A DNA stretch of 64,000 bases from Bog-473 sp963717455 (GTDB lineage: Bacteria > Actinomycetota > Acidimicrobiia > Acidimicrobiales > RAAP-2): NCBI GenBank assembly GCA_963717455.1, contig OY970336.1, positions 5,394,001 to 5,458,000 of the forward strand. The letters are read 5' to 3'. Below are positions 35,691-44,144 of the stretch, in pieces. Made by a program: the position numbers and the translations under genes. Each line of letters opens with the position of its first letter. The first letter of the stretch is position 1. The notes beneath the pieces are model-generated. The model ran no database searches. It was not told the origin of the DNA and saw only the letters and a list, made by a program, of their open reading frames with translations.

Positions 35691-36727
35691 GCGAACTGTT
35701 CGGTGTCGACCTCGACCGACGGCGCGCCGAGCGTACCTACCGGACGTTCGGCCCCGAGGACGACGATTTCCACGACGAGGAGATGACGGATCGCTGGTGG
35801 GAGACCGAGACCAACTGGTTCTCGTGGAACGTTCCCGAGTTCAATCTCGGCGGGTGGACCTACTGCCAGGCCCGTCCCAACGCAAACCTCTGCAACGGCG
35901 GAGCCTGGGTGTGGGACGACGGCGCGGCCTACCCGTGGGAGTTGGCCTACCGAACCGAGTATTCGGGCCTGCAATTGCCGCAACGTTCGGAGCGCGACAT
36001 GCGCGACTTCGAGTGGCCCAACGGTGTGCACGTGCGGGTGCTGGAGCCTCTTCGGCGCTACGACGTGTCGTACTCGGATCCGGGCGGGCTCGAACTGGAC
36101 CTCGAGTTCGAGGCCATCATGGCGCCCAACCCGCACCCGACGGGCGTGATCCCTTTCTTGAAGGGTGTCCATTTCGACCAGGCCGGCCATGTCACCGGGA
36201 GAATGGTCTTGCACGGCGAGACAATTCCCATCGACTGTTACTCGGTGCGCGACCGCTCGTGGGGGCCACGGCCGCAAGGTCGACCACGACGTCGTGCCGG
36301 CGTCGCCGCATCGAAGGCGGAGAACTTCGTCGGCGTCGGCTATTCCTTCTGTGCGACGGGCCCGGGAGAGGCCTGGCTGGTCTACGCCGTCCCTGGTCCC
36401 GAGGTCGACTCGGTCACGTGCGGATTCTTGCTCCGCGGCGGCGAGTACGGACACATCCTGGCCGGCGAACGGCGCCTCACGTTCGACGCGGGGACGGGAT
36501 GGCCGCTGACATTCGAGATCGAGGTCGTGGACGATCTCGATCGCCGGCTCTCGGTGCGCGGCGCCGCGGTGAGCCGGCACTGGCGCGGACACGGTGGGGA
36601 CTCGCTCGTCCATTGGCTCTGGGATGACGCGGAGGGCTGGGGCGAGGACCAGAGCTACTACAGCGGCAGCCAGTGGGAGGCCAACCGACTGCGGGGCGGG
36701 ACCGGAGGTCGAGGGCGAAGCGGCTGA
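35687..36727 (+). CDS. DUF7064-like/AttH-type protein
   Basis: 346 residues with no signal peptide. It shares the YSVRDRSWGPRPQGRP motif (compare RDHSWGARRW in the gene at 23490) and a beta-rich two-half layout characteristic of this lipocalin-like group. The N-terminal part is Trp-rich (DRWWETETNWFSWN), suggesting a hydrophobic pocket. Last gene of the TetR-led operon, coupled to the kinase gene by ATGA. Both DUF7064-like genes sit beside an APH-type gene, so the pairing looks functional. Reaction unknown. Confidence 0.78.
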   Translation: MSELFGVDLDRRRAERTYRTFGPEDDDFHDEEMTDRWWETETNWFSWNVPEFNLGGWTYCQARPNANLCNGGAWVWDDGAAYPWELAYRTEYSGLQLPQRSERDMRDFEWPNGVHVRVLEPLRRYDVSYSDPGGLELDLEFEAIMAPNPHPTGVIPFLKGVHFDQAGHVTGRMVLHGETIPIDCYSVRDRSWGPRPQGRPRRRAGVAASKAENFVGVGYSFCATGPGEAWLVYAVPGPEVDSVTCGFLLRGGEYGHILAGERRLTFDAGTGWPLTFEIEVVDDLDRRLSVRGAAVSRHWRGHGGDSLVHWLWDDAEGWGEDQSYYSGSQWEANRLRGGTGGRGRSG

Positions 36728-36742
36728 TCGCTGTTCGGGTAC

Positions 36743-37963
36743 ATGTCGCCATCAAGCGAGACCGTTCCTCTCCCGATGGCAGACGCACCGGGCTCAACCG
36801 TCCTCTCCGTACCGTTGCCGCTCGGGGCCTCGACGCTGGCCGCTCTGTCGACCGAGGAGCTCATGGAGGCGGCGACCGAGACCGCACAGCGAGTGGGAGC
36901 CCTGCTCGGCCGCTTCGTCGAACTGGTCGGTGAGCTCGACCGCCGCCAGGGCTGGCGCGACGAGGGGGCAACCTCGCTCGAAGACTGGATCGTCGAACGG
37001 TGTGGCGTCTCGGTGCCCACCGCCCGCGCCTGGGCGCACGTGGCCGGGCGGGTCTTCGACCTGCCCCAGCTGGCGGGGGCACTCTGCGCCGGCGAGATCT
37101 CCTTCGACAAGGTGCGTGCCGTCGTCGACGTGGCGACGCCCGAGACCGACCATGCGCTGGTCGAGACTGCCGTCGACTGCTCGGTGCGCCAGCTGACGGA
37201 GTTGGCCCGTTCGACCAGGGGGAGGGGCGTTGAGCGGGCGCGGTCCGACGAGGAGCGCCGGTCCCTGCGTTTCAACGACACGTTCCGCACCCTGAGCGTC
37301 CAGCTCCCGCCGGAGTCCTACGCCGAGGCGAAGGGGGCCTTGGAGGTAAGGGCCCGACGAATGCCCTCCGACGGCGAGACGCCCTGGGACCAGCGCCTCT
37401 GCGACGGCTTCATGGAGCTGCTGCGCTCGGGAGGGCCGGGTGGCTCGAGCCCCTACTTCGTCGTGGCCCACGTGCCCTTGGAGGCCATCGTCGAGCGGAC
37501 CTCCACCTTGTCGGGCGAGCTCGAGGGGGCCGGGCTGATCAGCATCGAGACCGTGCGGCGAATCGCATGCGACGCCACCGTCGCCATCGCCGTCGATGAC
37601 GACGGTGGCCACACCATGTACGAGGGACGAGCCCGGCGTCTCCCGAGCGATGCTCAGCGCCGCGAGGTCCGGCGGCGGGACCGACATTGCCGCTTTCCGG
37701 GCTGCACGAACGTGACGTTCACCAATGCACACCACATCAAACCCTGGAAACCGGACGGGCGTACCGACCTCGACAATTTGGCCTTGCTGTGCGAGTACCA
37801 CCATCGTCGCATGCACACCAGGGAATGGGTGATGTCGGGGGACGCCAACGGGGAACTGACCTTCGTCGGCCCGACCGGCCGGGCCATGACGTCGCGCCCG
37901 TCACCGATGTGGACCGCCGTGACCGGCCGGTTGCAGAAGTCGGGCGGTCGCCAGCGGACCTAG
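36743..37963 (+). CDS. DUF222/HNH endonuclease domain protein (13E12-repeat type)
   Basis: 406 residues. N-terminal DUF222 helical region (about 25-290) and a C-terminal HNH nuclease motif: CRFPGCTNVTFTNAHHIKPW and LALLCEYHHRRMH. Very common, multi-copy family in actinobacteria; biological role unknown. The 15-nt gap from the operon before it leaves co-transcription possible. ATG 36743 and ATG 36776 are both possible starts, neither with a clear ribosome site. The stop shares a CTAG with the convergent P450 stop. Confidence 0.85.
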   Translation: MSPSSETVPLPMADAPGSTVLSVPLPLGASTLAALSTEELMEAATETAQRVGALLGRFVELVGELDRRQGWRDEGATSLEDWIVERCGVSVPTARAWAHVAGRVFDLPQLAGALCAGEISFDKVRAVVDVATPETDHALVETAVDCSVRQLTELARSTRGRGVERARSDEERRSLRFNDTFRTLSVQLPPESYAEAKGALEVRARRMPSDGETPWDQRLCDGFMELLRSGGPGGSSPYFVVAHVPLEAIVERTSTLSGELEGAGLISIETVRRIACDATVAIAVDDDGGHTMYEGRARRLPSDAQRREVRRRDRHCRFPGCTNVTFTNAHHIKPWKPDGRTDLDNLALLCEYHHRRMHTREWVMSGDANGELTFVGPTGRAMTSRPSPMWTAVTGRLQKSGGRQRT

Positions 37964-39202
37964 CGGAGCCGCAGAGGCACGCTCCGGAAGCCGCGTAGCG
38001 CCTGGACCGGCTTGTAATGGAGCTCCTCCCGAGGCACCGCCAGCCGCATGCCGGGGAATCGCCGCACCAGCTCGCCGATGGCGATCTGTCCCTCCAGCCG
38101 CGCCAGCTGGTTGCCCAGGCAGAAGTGTTTTCCGAAGGCAAAGGTCAGATGGCGGTTCGGGTCGCGCCCGAGGTCGAGTTCGCCTGGTTGATCGAAGACG
38201 GACTCGTCCCGGTTGGCCGAGATGATCATGCCCAAGACCTTGCTTCCCTTGGGGATGGTGCTGCAGTCGACCTCGACGTCATCGAGCAGGGTGCGTGCGG
38301 CGCCACAGGGGACGGGTGTGGTGTAGCGGAGGAGCTCCTCGACGGCCGTCGGCATCAGGGAGGGATCGGCACGCAGTCGCTCGGCCTCATCGGGGTGCTC
38401 GATCAGCGCCACTGCGGAGTTGCCGATCAGGTTAGCGGTCGTGTCGTGGCCGGCCAGCATGAGGAGGAAGATCATCGCGATGACCTCGTCGGGGCTGAGC
38501 GAGTCGCCGTCCTCGCTTGCTGCCAGGAGGGCGGAGATCAGCCCGTCGTCGGGCTCGGCGCGGCGCTGCTCGGCCAGCCGCTCGAGGACCGCGTAGACCT
38601 TGCGCGCCGTCGGGACGGCCCTCATCGCGTCCGCGGCCGAGCCACTGCCCAGACGGACCACAAATCGTTCCATCAGTACGTGGAATTGGTCCCGGTCCTC
38701 GTCGCCGACACCCAGCATGGTCGAGATGACCGACAGCGGGAGGGGGACAGCCACGTCATTGACCAGGTCGATCGTCTCGCCACCTCGCTGTTCCACCTTG
38801 TCCAACAGCTCGGCCACGATCTGCTCGATCTCGCCGGTCATCTGCTGCACCCGGCGCGGCGTGAACGCCTTGTTCACCAACCGCCGCAGCCGAGCGTGGT
38901 CGGGATCGTCCTTGTAGACCATGCTGCTCATGAGCAGCCGGAACATGCGGGGCAGATGCCGCATCAAGAGGCTGGAGCCCTGACTGGTGGGATCGCTCGA
39001 GAATCGCACGTCGTTGTGCAGCAGCATGACGTGCTCGTACCGCGTCAGCATGTAGCCGCCGCCGAGCAGCTGCTTGGAGTAGGCGCGGCGACACGGGCGC
39101 CGTCCGGCGCAATTGGGCGTAGCGTGGATACGGGTCGGAGAACATGACCGGGTCGGCGAGGTCGGTCGTGTCGAGCTGTCTGGCTGCTGCGGTGGCGGTC
39201 AC
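37960..39202 (-). pseudogene. Cytochrome P450, reading frame broken once near the N-terminus
   Basis: Heme monooxygenase. The I-helix LLMLAGHDTTANLIG, K-helix EELLRYTTPV and heme loop FAFGKHFCLGNQLARLEG are intact in the frame open from 39051 to 37960. The first 35 or so residues (VTATAAARQLD to YPRYAQLRRTAPVS) are in another frame beginning at GTG 39202. One extra base in tcgccgcgcc (about 39082-39091) separates them; the downstream frame resumes as YSKQLLGGGYMLTRYEH. This may be a sequencing indel. The length when joined (about 414 residues) is normal, similar to steroid/fatty-acid CYPs. Start GTG overlaps a short leader ORF (GTGA). Confidence 0.85.
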
Positions 39203-39243
39203 CACTTCACCCGTCGCTCACCAGGGGTTCCAGCTATTGACAT
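39199..39243 (-). CDS. Short leader ORF upstream of the P450 gene
   Basis: Fourteen sense codons, MSIAGTPGERRVKW, whose ATG (39243) lies 7 nt after a TATACT hexamer, and whose stop overlaps the P450 GTG by 4 nt (GTGA at 39202-39199). It is the third instance in this window of a -10, short ORF, overlap arrangement. Unproven. Confidence 0.4.
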   Translation of the reverse strand: MSIAGTPGERRVKW

Positions 39244-39244
39244 C

Positions 39245-39264
39245 GAATTCAGTATATTCAATTC
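39245..39264 (-). promoter_or_regulatory. Palindromic promoter site before the P450 gene
   Basis: GAATTCAGTATATTCAATTC is a 20-bp imperfect palindrome with GAATT/AATTC ends. Read on the minus strand it contains the -10-like TATACT (39256-39251). No convincing -35 was seen 16-19 nt upstream, which would suit an activator- or repressor-controlled promoter. Confidence 0.6.
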
Positions 39265-39295
39265 GGCCGCCGCCGGTTGGCTCGACGGGCGCTGC

Positions 39296-40339
39296 TCAGG
39301 TGGTCGAGAACACCTTGCGCGAGTAGTACCAGACGGCGAACGCGCTCAACACGGCGGCGAAGACGGCAAGGGCGCCGATCTGGGGCAGCGTGTCGGTGAA
39401 CGTGGCGTGGTCGGAGATCAACTTGATGAAGGCATCCATGGCCCACGCTTGGGGGACGATGTGCCCGACGTTCTTGACCGTGGTGCTGACGGTGTCGAGC
39501 TGGTAGACGCAACCGCCGAGCATGCCGGCGATGATGGCGACGATCACGGCCGTTGCGATGGCCTGTTCCTGCGAGCGAGACCACGTGCCGATGATCACGG
39601 CGAGGGCGGCGACGCCGATGCCCAGCAGGGAGACGACGAGGAACACGCTCAGTGGGTTGCCCCAGTGCACGTTGAAGAGCACGATGCCGACGAAGACGAG
39701 GCCGATCGCCATGGCGATCGCGGTGACCATCATGCTCGCCATCTGCCCGAACACGATGTCCCTCTTGTGCACGGGCGCGGCCGAGAGGCGTTGGAGCACA
39801 CCGAGCCGACGGGTCTCGACCATACCGGCCGAGAGCACGAGCACCGCAATGCCCATAAACAGGACGAGATTGGCCGGCGCGACGTACCAGAAGGGGCTGA
39901 GCGGCGCCTCGGTCTGCGTCACCTTCAACGTCGCGTCCGTGAATTTGGTGTTCGATCCCTCTGCCGCCATCAGGTCCATCAGCGCGACGACGTCGGTCCG
40001 TGCCTGCACCGCGTCTGTCGTCGCCGATTCGACCAGGAAGTCAGCCTTCACGTGGTTCCCCTGGGATGGCAGCTGCACGATCCCCGCGACCACGCGCCCG
40101 CGCAGGATGTCGTCGGTGAGATCGGTCCGGTTGCTCTCCATGCGGACCTTGATCCCATCGGTGGTCTGGGCCAGGTGCAAGAGGCGGGCAGAAGGGTGCA
40201 GGAGCCCGATCGGTTCCTTCGGGCTGCCCTCGAGAAGGCCGGTGATGAGGATGATGACGACGGGCACGAGGGTGCCGATGATGAGCAGCCGGCGGTCGCC
40301 CATGGCCCGGCGCAGGTTGACCCAGATGACGGCGATCAC
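39296..40339 (-). CDS. ABC-2 type permease, second subunit
   Basis: 347 residues. One N-terminal membrane segment, an extracytoplasmic domain of about 120 residues, then five to six membrane segments (VLFMGIAVLVLSAGMVETRRLGVLQRLSAAP is characteristic, quoted in part). This ABC2_membrane_3-like layout is found in two-permease exporters such as linearmycin-type or hydrophobic-compound exporters. Start GTG overlaps the previous gene stop by 4 nt. Last gene of a three-gene unit. Confidence 0.88.
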   Translation of the reverse strand: MIAVIWVNLRRAMGDRRLLIIGTLVPVVIILITGLLEGSPKEPIGLLHPSARLLHLAQTTDGIKVRMESNRTDLTDDILRGRVVAGIVQLPSQGNHVKADFLVESATTDAVQARTDVVALMDLMAAEGSNTKFTDATLKVTQTEAPLSPFWYVAPANLVLFMGIAVLVLSAGMVETRRLGVLQRLSAAPVHKRDIVFGQMASMMVTAIAMAIGLVFVGIVLFNVHWGNPLSVFLVVSLLGIGVAALAVIIGTWSRSQEQAIATAVIVAIIAGMLGGCVYQLDTVSTTVKNVGHIVPQAWAMDAFIKLISDHATFTDTLPQIGALAVFAAVLSAFAVWYYSRKVFSTT

Positions 40340-41463
40340 AGCTCCACCATCTTTCGCACCCGGGTCATGGCGAGGCCCCCGGCCACCAGGGCGATCGCCA
40401 GCAGGACGAGGAAGGGGCCGACGATGCTGCTCGCCGACTCACGGAGCTGATCGAGTCGACCGAACCCGACCAAGGCCCAACCGTTCGGCGTACCCAGGGC
40501 CAGTACCTGGAACACGTCGGGGAGCGATCCGGAGGGGAGCAGGTTGCCTCCCAACAGGGCGAGGAACAGGCCGACGAGCAACGTGATGCCGAATGCCTGC
40601 TGTTCGGTCTTGGCCAGCGAGGTCAGGAATACCCCGATGCCGCACATGGCGGCCGTCGCGCCGATGCCCATGAGCAGGACGCCGAGAGGGTTGCCCCAGT
40701 TCGCTCCGAAGGCGAAGGTGGTGACGGTCCAGATGACGAAGATCGTGGCCAGACCGGTCACGAAGATGGCGAGCAGCTTGCCGAGGACGATCTGGGTCGG
40801 CCGCAATGGTGCTGCCGTGATCCTCGCCAGCGTGCCTGCGGAGCGCTCCATGAGCAGCGAGCGCATGCCGAGCCCGCTCCCGATGAAGAGGAAGACGACC
40901 GCGATGTTCGGTGCGAAGAAGTTGAGGTCGACCTTGCCACCATGACCCACGGTCTGCGTCTCGATCGTGACGGTCACGGGGTCGATCGTGACGCCGTGTG
41001 CCACCTTGCCCGCATAGAGGACACTGGAGATGCCCGCGGCGACCGACTCGGCGTACTCGTGGCCGAGCTGTGATGTGCCCTTCGTCACCACGTCATAGCC
41101 GGGGGTGTGGGTGGCGCCCGGGTCGACGATCGGGATGAGCAGGCTGGACAGCTGCATCTGCCCCGGCAGCACGGCCACCCCGCTATCGAGGTTCCCGTCG
41201 GCGACGGCGTTCTTCATGGCCTGCTCGCTCGGCATGGAGACGACGGATACGCCGGGTGGCAGTTGACTGGCGTGCACGGCTGCAGCCACCAGCTGGGGGG
41301 ACGCACCGGACACGCCGACCCGTACGGACACCGCACTGCTGCCGCCGGCAAAGGAGAGCCCGAGGACGGCGGCCATGAGGAGGGGCGCCGCGAGGCAGCC
41401 GATCAGGACGGAGCGATCGCGCAGTCGGCGTCGAAGCTCGTTCAGCGCGATGATGCGGATCAA
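40336..41463 (-). CDS. ABC-2 type permease, first subunit
   Basis: 375 residues with the same topology as its neighbour: N-terminal membrane anchor (SVLIGCLAAPLLMAAVLGLSF), a large external region and a C-terminal membrane block containing MRSLLMERSAGTLARITAAPLRP. The only plausible start is TTG 41463, overlapping the ATPase stop as TTGA. Heterodimeric permeases with one ATPase suggest export of a lipophilic compound. Confidence 0.86.
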   Translation of the reverse strand: MIRIIALNELRRRLRDRSVLIGCLAAPLLMAAVLGLSFAGGSSAVSVRVGVSGASPQLVAAAVHASQLPPGVSVVSMPSEQAMKNAVADGNLDSGVAVLPGQMQLSSLLIPIVDPGATHTPGYDVVTKGTSQLGHEYAESVAAGISSVLYAGKVAHGVTIDPVTVTIETQTVGHGGKVDLNFFAPNIAVVFLFIGSGLGMRSLLMERSAGTLARITAAPLRPTQIVLGKLLAIFVTGLATIFVIWTVTTFAFGANWGNPLGVLLMGIGATAAMCGIGVFLTSLAKTEQQAFGITLLVGLFLALLGGNLLPSGSLPDVFQVLALGTPNGWALVGFGRLDQLRESASSIVGPFLVLLAIALVAGGLAMTRVRKMVEL

Positions 41464-42434
41464 TCGCGCAGTTCTTTCCCCGTAAGGCTCAAGAAGACAT
41501 CCTCCAGGTTCGGCGACCGCACTTCGACGCTGGTGAGGTCGACGCCGATTCGTGCGGCGACGGCCACCACGGCCGGCAGGACGGCCGGGCCGTGGTCGGT
41601 GGTCAGTTCGAGGTTGCCGTCCACCTCGTGCGCCGCGTGGATGTTGTCGAGCTCTCGGCAGGCAGCGGCCAGCTCCGCCAGGTTGACCCCGTCGCAGGAC
41701 AGAAGGACCTTGTCGAGGCCGCCATGCGCACTGATCAGGGAATCGGCCGTCCCCTCCGCGATGAGGTGGCCGTCATCGATGATGCCGATGCGGTCACACA
41801 ATTTCGCCGCCTCCTCCATGTAGTGCGTCGTATAGAGCACAGCGATGCCCAGTCTTCCGACTGTCTCGAGGATGGCGTTGCGGCTCTGAGGGTCGACCCC
41901 GACGGTGGGCTCGTCGAGGACGAGGAGCTTCGGCCGGTGCAGCAGGCCGGCCGCCATGTTGGCCCGACGCTTCATGCCGCCGGAGTAGGTGCCGATACGG
42001 TCCTTCCCCCGGTCCGCCAATCCGACCAGCTCGAGTGTCTCTCCGATGCGCGCCTGGAGCTGCTTGCCAGTCAGCCCGTAGAGCTGACCGAAGAAGGTGA
42101 GGTTCTCCACCGCCGAGAGGTCCGGGTAGAGAGCGAGGTCCTGCGGAACGTACCCGATGGCCGCCTTCGCTTCGAGCGTGCCGCCGACGAAGCCGTCGAC
42201 CGTGATCTCGCCCTCGTCGCACTCGGCGAGCCCGCACAGCATGGAGATGGTGGTGGTCTTCCCAGCACCATTGGGGCCGAGCAGCCCGTAGCACTCGCGC
42301 TCGGCGATGGAGAAGGAGACCCCGTCGACGGCGAGGCGGTCGCCATAGCGCTTGCGAAGGCCCTCACAGCACAGCATGGGGGGCGACGCCAGCTCCGTGG
42401 CGGGCGCCGCGTCGCTGCCGACCACCTGTTGCAT
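41460..42434 (-). CDS. ABC transporter ATP-binding protein
   Basis: 324 residues. Walker A GPNGAGKTTTISMLCGL is at about 53-69, then signature YSGGMKRRANMAAGLL, Walker B LLVLDEPTVGVDPQSR and VLYTTHYMEEA. The C-terminal extension ends RSPNLEDVFLSLTGKELRD, as in CcmA/DrrA-like exporters. ATG 42434 lies 4 nt after GGAGGG. Drives the two permeases that follow. A perfect 7-bp inverted repeat lies 19 nt upstream of the start and may bind a regulator. Confidence 0.92.
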   Translation of the reverse strand: MQQVVGSDAAPATELASPPMLCCEGLRKRYGDRLAVDGVSFSIAERECYGLLGPNGAGKTTTISMLCGLAECDEGEITVDGFVGGTLEAKAAIGYVPQDLALYPDLSAVENLTFFGQLYGLTGKQLQARIGETLELVGLADRGKDRIGTYSGGMKRRANMAAGLLHRPKLLVLDEPTVGVDPQSRNAILETVGRLGIAVLYTTHYMEEAAKLCDRIGIIDDGHLIAEGTADSLISAHGGLDKVLLSCDGVNLAELAAACRELDNIHAAHEVDGNLELTTDHGPAVLPAVVAVAARIGVDLTSVEVRSPNLEDVFLSLTGKELRD

Positions 42435-42452
42435 TGCACCCTCCCCGAGGGG

Positions 42453-42468
42453 AAAGAGGACCCTCTTT
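42453..42468 (-). promoter_or_regulatory. Perfect palindrome before the third ABC exporter
   Basis: AAAGAGG, a 2-nt spacer and CCTCTTT make a perfect 7-bp inverted repeat. It is the most symmetric member of a family of sites in this window and lies between the exporter start and an intergenic stretch free of genes (42469-42578). Confidence 0.6.
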
Positions 42469-42578
42469 TGAAAGCTAGCAGACCACAGGCATTGCGACGG
42501 GGCGGCTACTTGCGCTTCCGACGGACGGGGGTCGATGCCCGAGTCTCGGCGTGACGGGACTCTTGGGCCGATTACGGG

Positions 42579-44012
42579 TTACGACCCGACAACGACCAGT
42601 GGATAGGAGGCCGCGGCCACCTCGAGGATCTCTGCCCGGTCCTCCTCGAGGAGAAACCCGTCTGTAATGACCGCGTCAAGAGAAGCCTCGAACCGCTCCA
42701 AGTACTCCGACTTGCCTCTGGGATACAGGGCCGAGAGCGTGGCGTCGTCGAAGGGTTCCGTGCGCCCGAACAGTAACGCGAACACCTCTCCTGTCTGGCC
42801 GAGGCCGGAGAGGACGGCCGTCGGCACCTCGACCCAAGGCGTACGGATGCCTCCGAGCGCATTGCCGTGTGCGTTGAGGCGGAAACCGGTGCGCTCCTCG
42901 TTCTGGGCGAGCCGGGAAGCCCGAGGCGGCGGCGTCCCGTCCGTCACCCACCGAACCAGCTGCGCCAGTGCGGCCTGGCCGACGTAATGCTGTTGGGGGC
43001 CGGCGTTGATCGGCGAGCCGGTCTTCCCGATCAGCAGGTCCGACGTCGGTCGCAGGAGCTCCGCCAGCCGGGCGCCGCTCAACGTCCCGTCGTCATGACG
43101 GCCAGCGCTGACGATGTAGGTGTCGGCGTGGGCCGCGCCGGCCAGCTCCCAGACGCGGATCCGATCGGTGTCGTGCTGAAGGGCCTTGCCGCCGCCGAGC
43201 AAGATCACGTCGGTCTCGCTCTGAAAGACCAGAACCGGCACGCGCACGTCCTCCCGAATCCGCTCGCCACCGTCCGCGATCGCACGCGTGACCTCGGACA
43301 TCTCCAGGTTCCGGGCCGAGGGCGTGAAGACCCCGTTGATCGTGACGCCCAGACCGGGACGCCCGTGGACGAAGAAGCCGTCGAAGATCCGGGCAACGGG
43401 ATCGACCGCGTTGATGTACGTCACCAGGCAGGCAGCCGATTGCGACTCACCCGCTGCGACCACATGTCTCGGTTCCAGTCCGCCCAGCGGGTTCTCCCCG
43501 ACAGGGCGCCTCATCAGCGCGCCGGCCTGGCTGAAGATGTCGAACGACCACGCGTCACCGGGGTGCACCAGCGTCTCGTAGCGGTCCGGTGCCAGGTGCT
43601 TGAGGTGGATGCCCTCGACGAATCCACCCCCGTCGATGCCCACCTTCTGCGCCGACACCCCGACCCAGGCGTGACCCTGGGCGGCGAGGTACCGGTGGAA
43701 GAGGCTCCAGTCGGGAGAGCCGTCGATGCCGGCCGACACGTTGTTCCATTCCACGACGACGGTGCCACTGAATCGCAGCGGGTCCGACGGCCGTCGCACC
43801 AGGAACCGCGTCCGGAAGTCCGCCTCGGCACCCGGCGTGACGTCCCACTTGCCGTCTTCCCCGCGCTCGCCCTGGAGCTCATACGATGCGGCGCGGCCCT
43901 CGAAGAGGAACTCCGTCTCCTCGTAGCCGAGCACCGTGACGTCGAATTCCGTCATCAGGTCCGGCGCCTTGCCGGGGACCTCCTGAAACGATGTGTCCCC
44001 TGTGATCACCAT
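42579..44012 (-). CDS. Alpha/beta-hydrolase domain protein (Abhydrolase_10/PF20091-like)
   Basis: About 477 residues. The nucleophile elbow is VVAAGESQSAACLVTYINAV, with the upstream family feature GTVVVEWNNVSAG and the late VWELAGAAHADTYIV, which probably supplies the His. No signal peptide was seen. Members of this family are found in catabolic and secondary-metabolite loci as putative esterases. ATG 44012 lies 4 nt after AAGGAGG. The gene is divergent from the thiolase gene across a 130-bp region with two inverted repeats. Confidence 0.82.
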   Translation of the reverse strand: MVITGDTSFQEVPGKAPDLMTEFDVTVLGYEETEFLFEGRAASYELQGERGEDGKWDVTPGAEADFRTRFLVRRPSDPLRFSGTVVVEWNNVSAGIDGSPDWSLFHRYLAAQGHAWVGVSAQKVGIDGGGFVEGIHLKHLAPDRYETLVHPGDAWSFDIFSQAGALMRRPVGENPLGGLEPRHVVAAGESQSAACLVTYINAVDPVARIFDGFFVHGRPGLGVTINGVFTPSARNLEMSEVTRAIADGGERIREDVRVPVLVFQSETDVILLGGGKALQHDTDRIRVWELAGAAHADTYIVSAGRHDDGTLSGARLAELLRPTSDLLIGKTGSPINAGPQQHYVGQAALAQLVRWVTDGTPPPRASRLAQNEERTGFRLNAHGNALGGIRTPWVEVPTAVLSGLGQTGEVFALLFGRTEPFDDATLSALYPRGKSEYLERFEASLDAVITDGFLLEEDRAEILEVAAASYPLVVVGS

Positions 44013-44049
44013 CACGCCTCCTTGTCGGCCCGACTCGTCTCGACATGCC

Positions 44050-44067
44050 TTTTTAGGATACTTTTTT
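44050..44067 (-). promoter_or_regulatory. AT-rich palindrome-like site with -10 element
   Basis: TTTTTAGGATACTTTTTT. Read on the minus strand it contains TATCCT, the same hexamer as before the Liv and binding-protein genes, about 40 bp upstream of the hydrolase start. One of the recurrent sites discussed in the findings. Confidence 0.55.
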
Positions 44068-44091
44068 GACTACCGGCCCCCGGGGCCTGCA

Positions 44092-44110
44092 CACTTGCAT
44101 ACCGCAAGTG
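44092..44110. repeat. 7-bp inverted repeat in the hydrolase-thiolase intergenic region
   Basis: CACTTGC, 5-nt spacer, GCAAGTG. It lies 35 bp before the thiolase start and next to a GGCCCC-C-GGGGCC palindrome (44075-44087). Candidate operator or hairpin in the leader of the thiolase transcript. Confidence 0.6.
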
Positions 44111-44144
44111 CAAAACGCCACGTAGCCAGGATCGAGGACAGGAC

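Noticed and set aside
36743..37963. HNH/DUF222 protein as a defence or homing endonuclease
   Set aside because: The family is multi-copy in many actinobacteria without intron, intein or defence context, and nothing nearby supports mobility.
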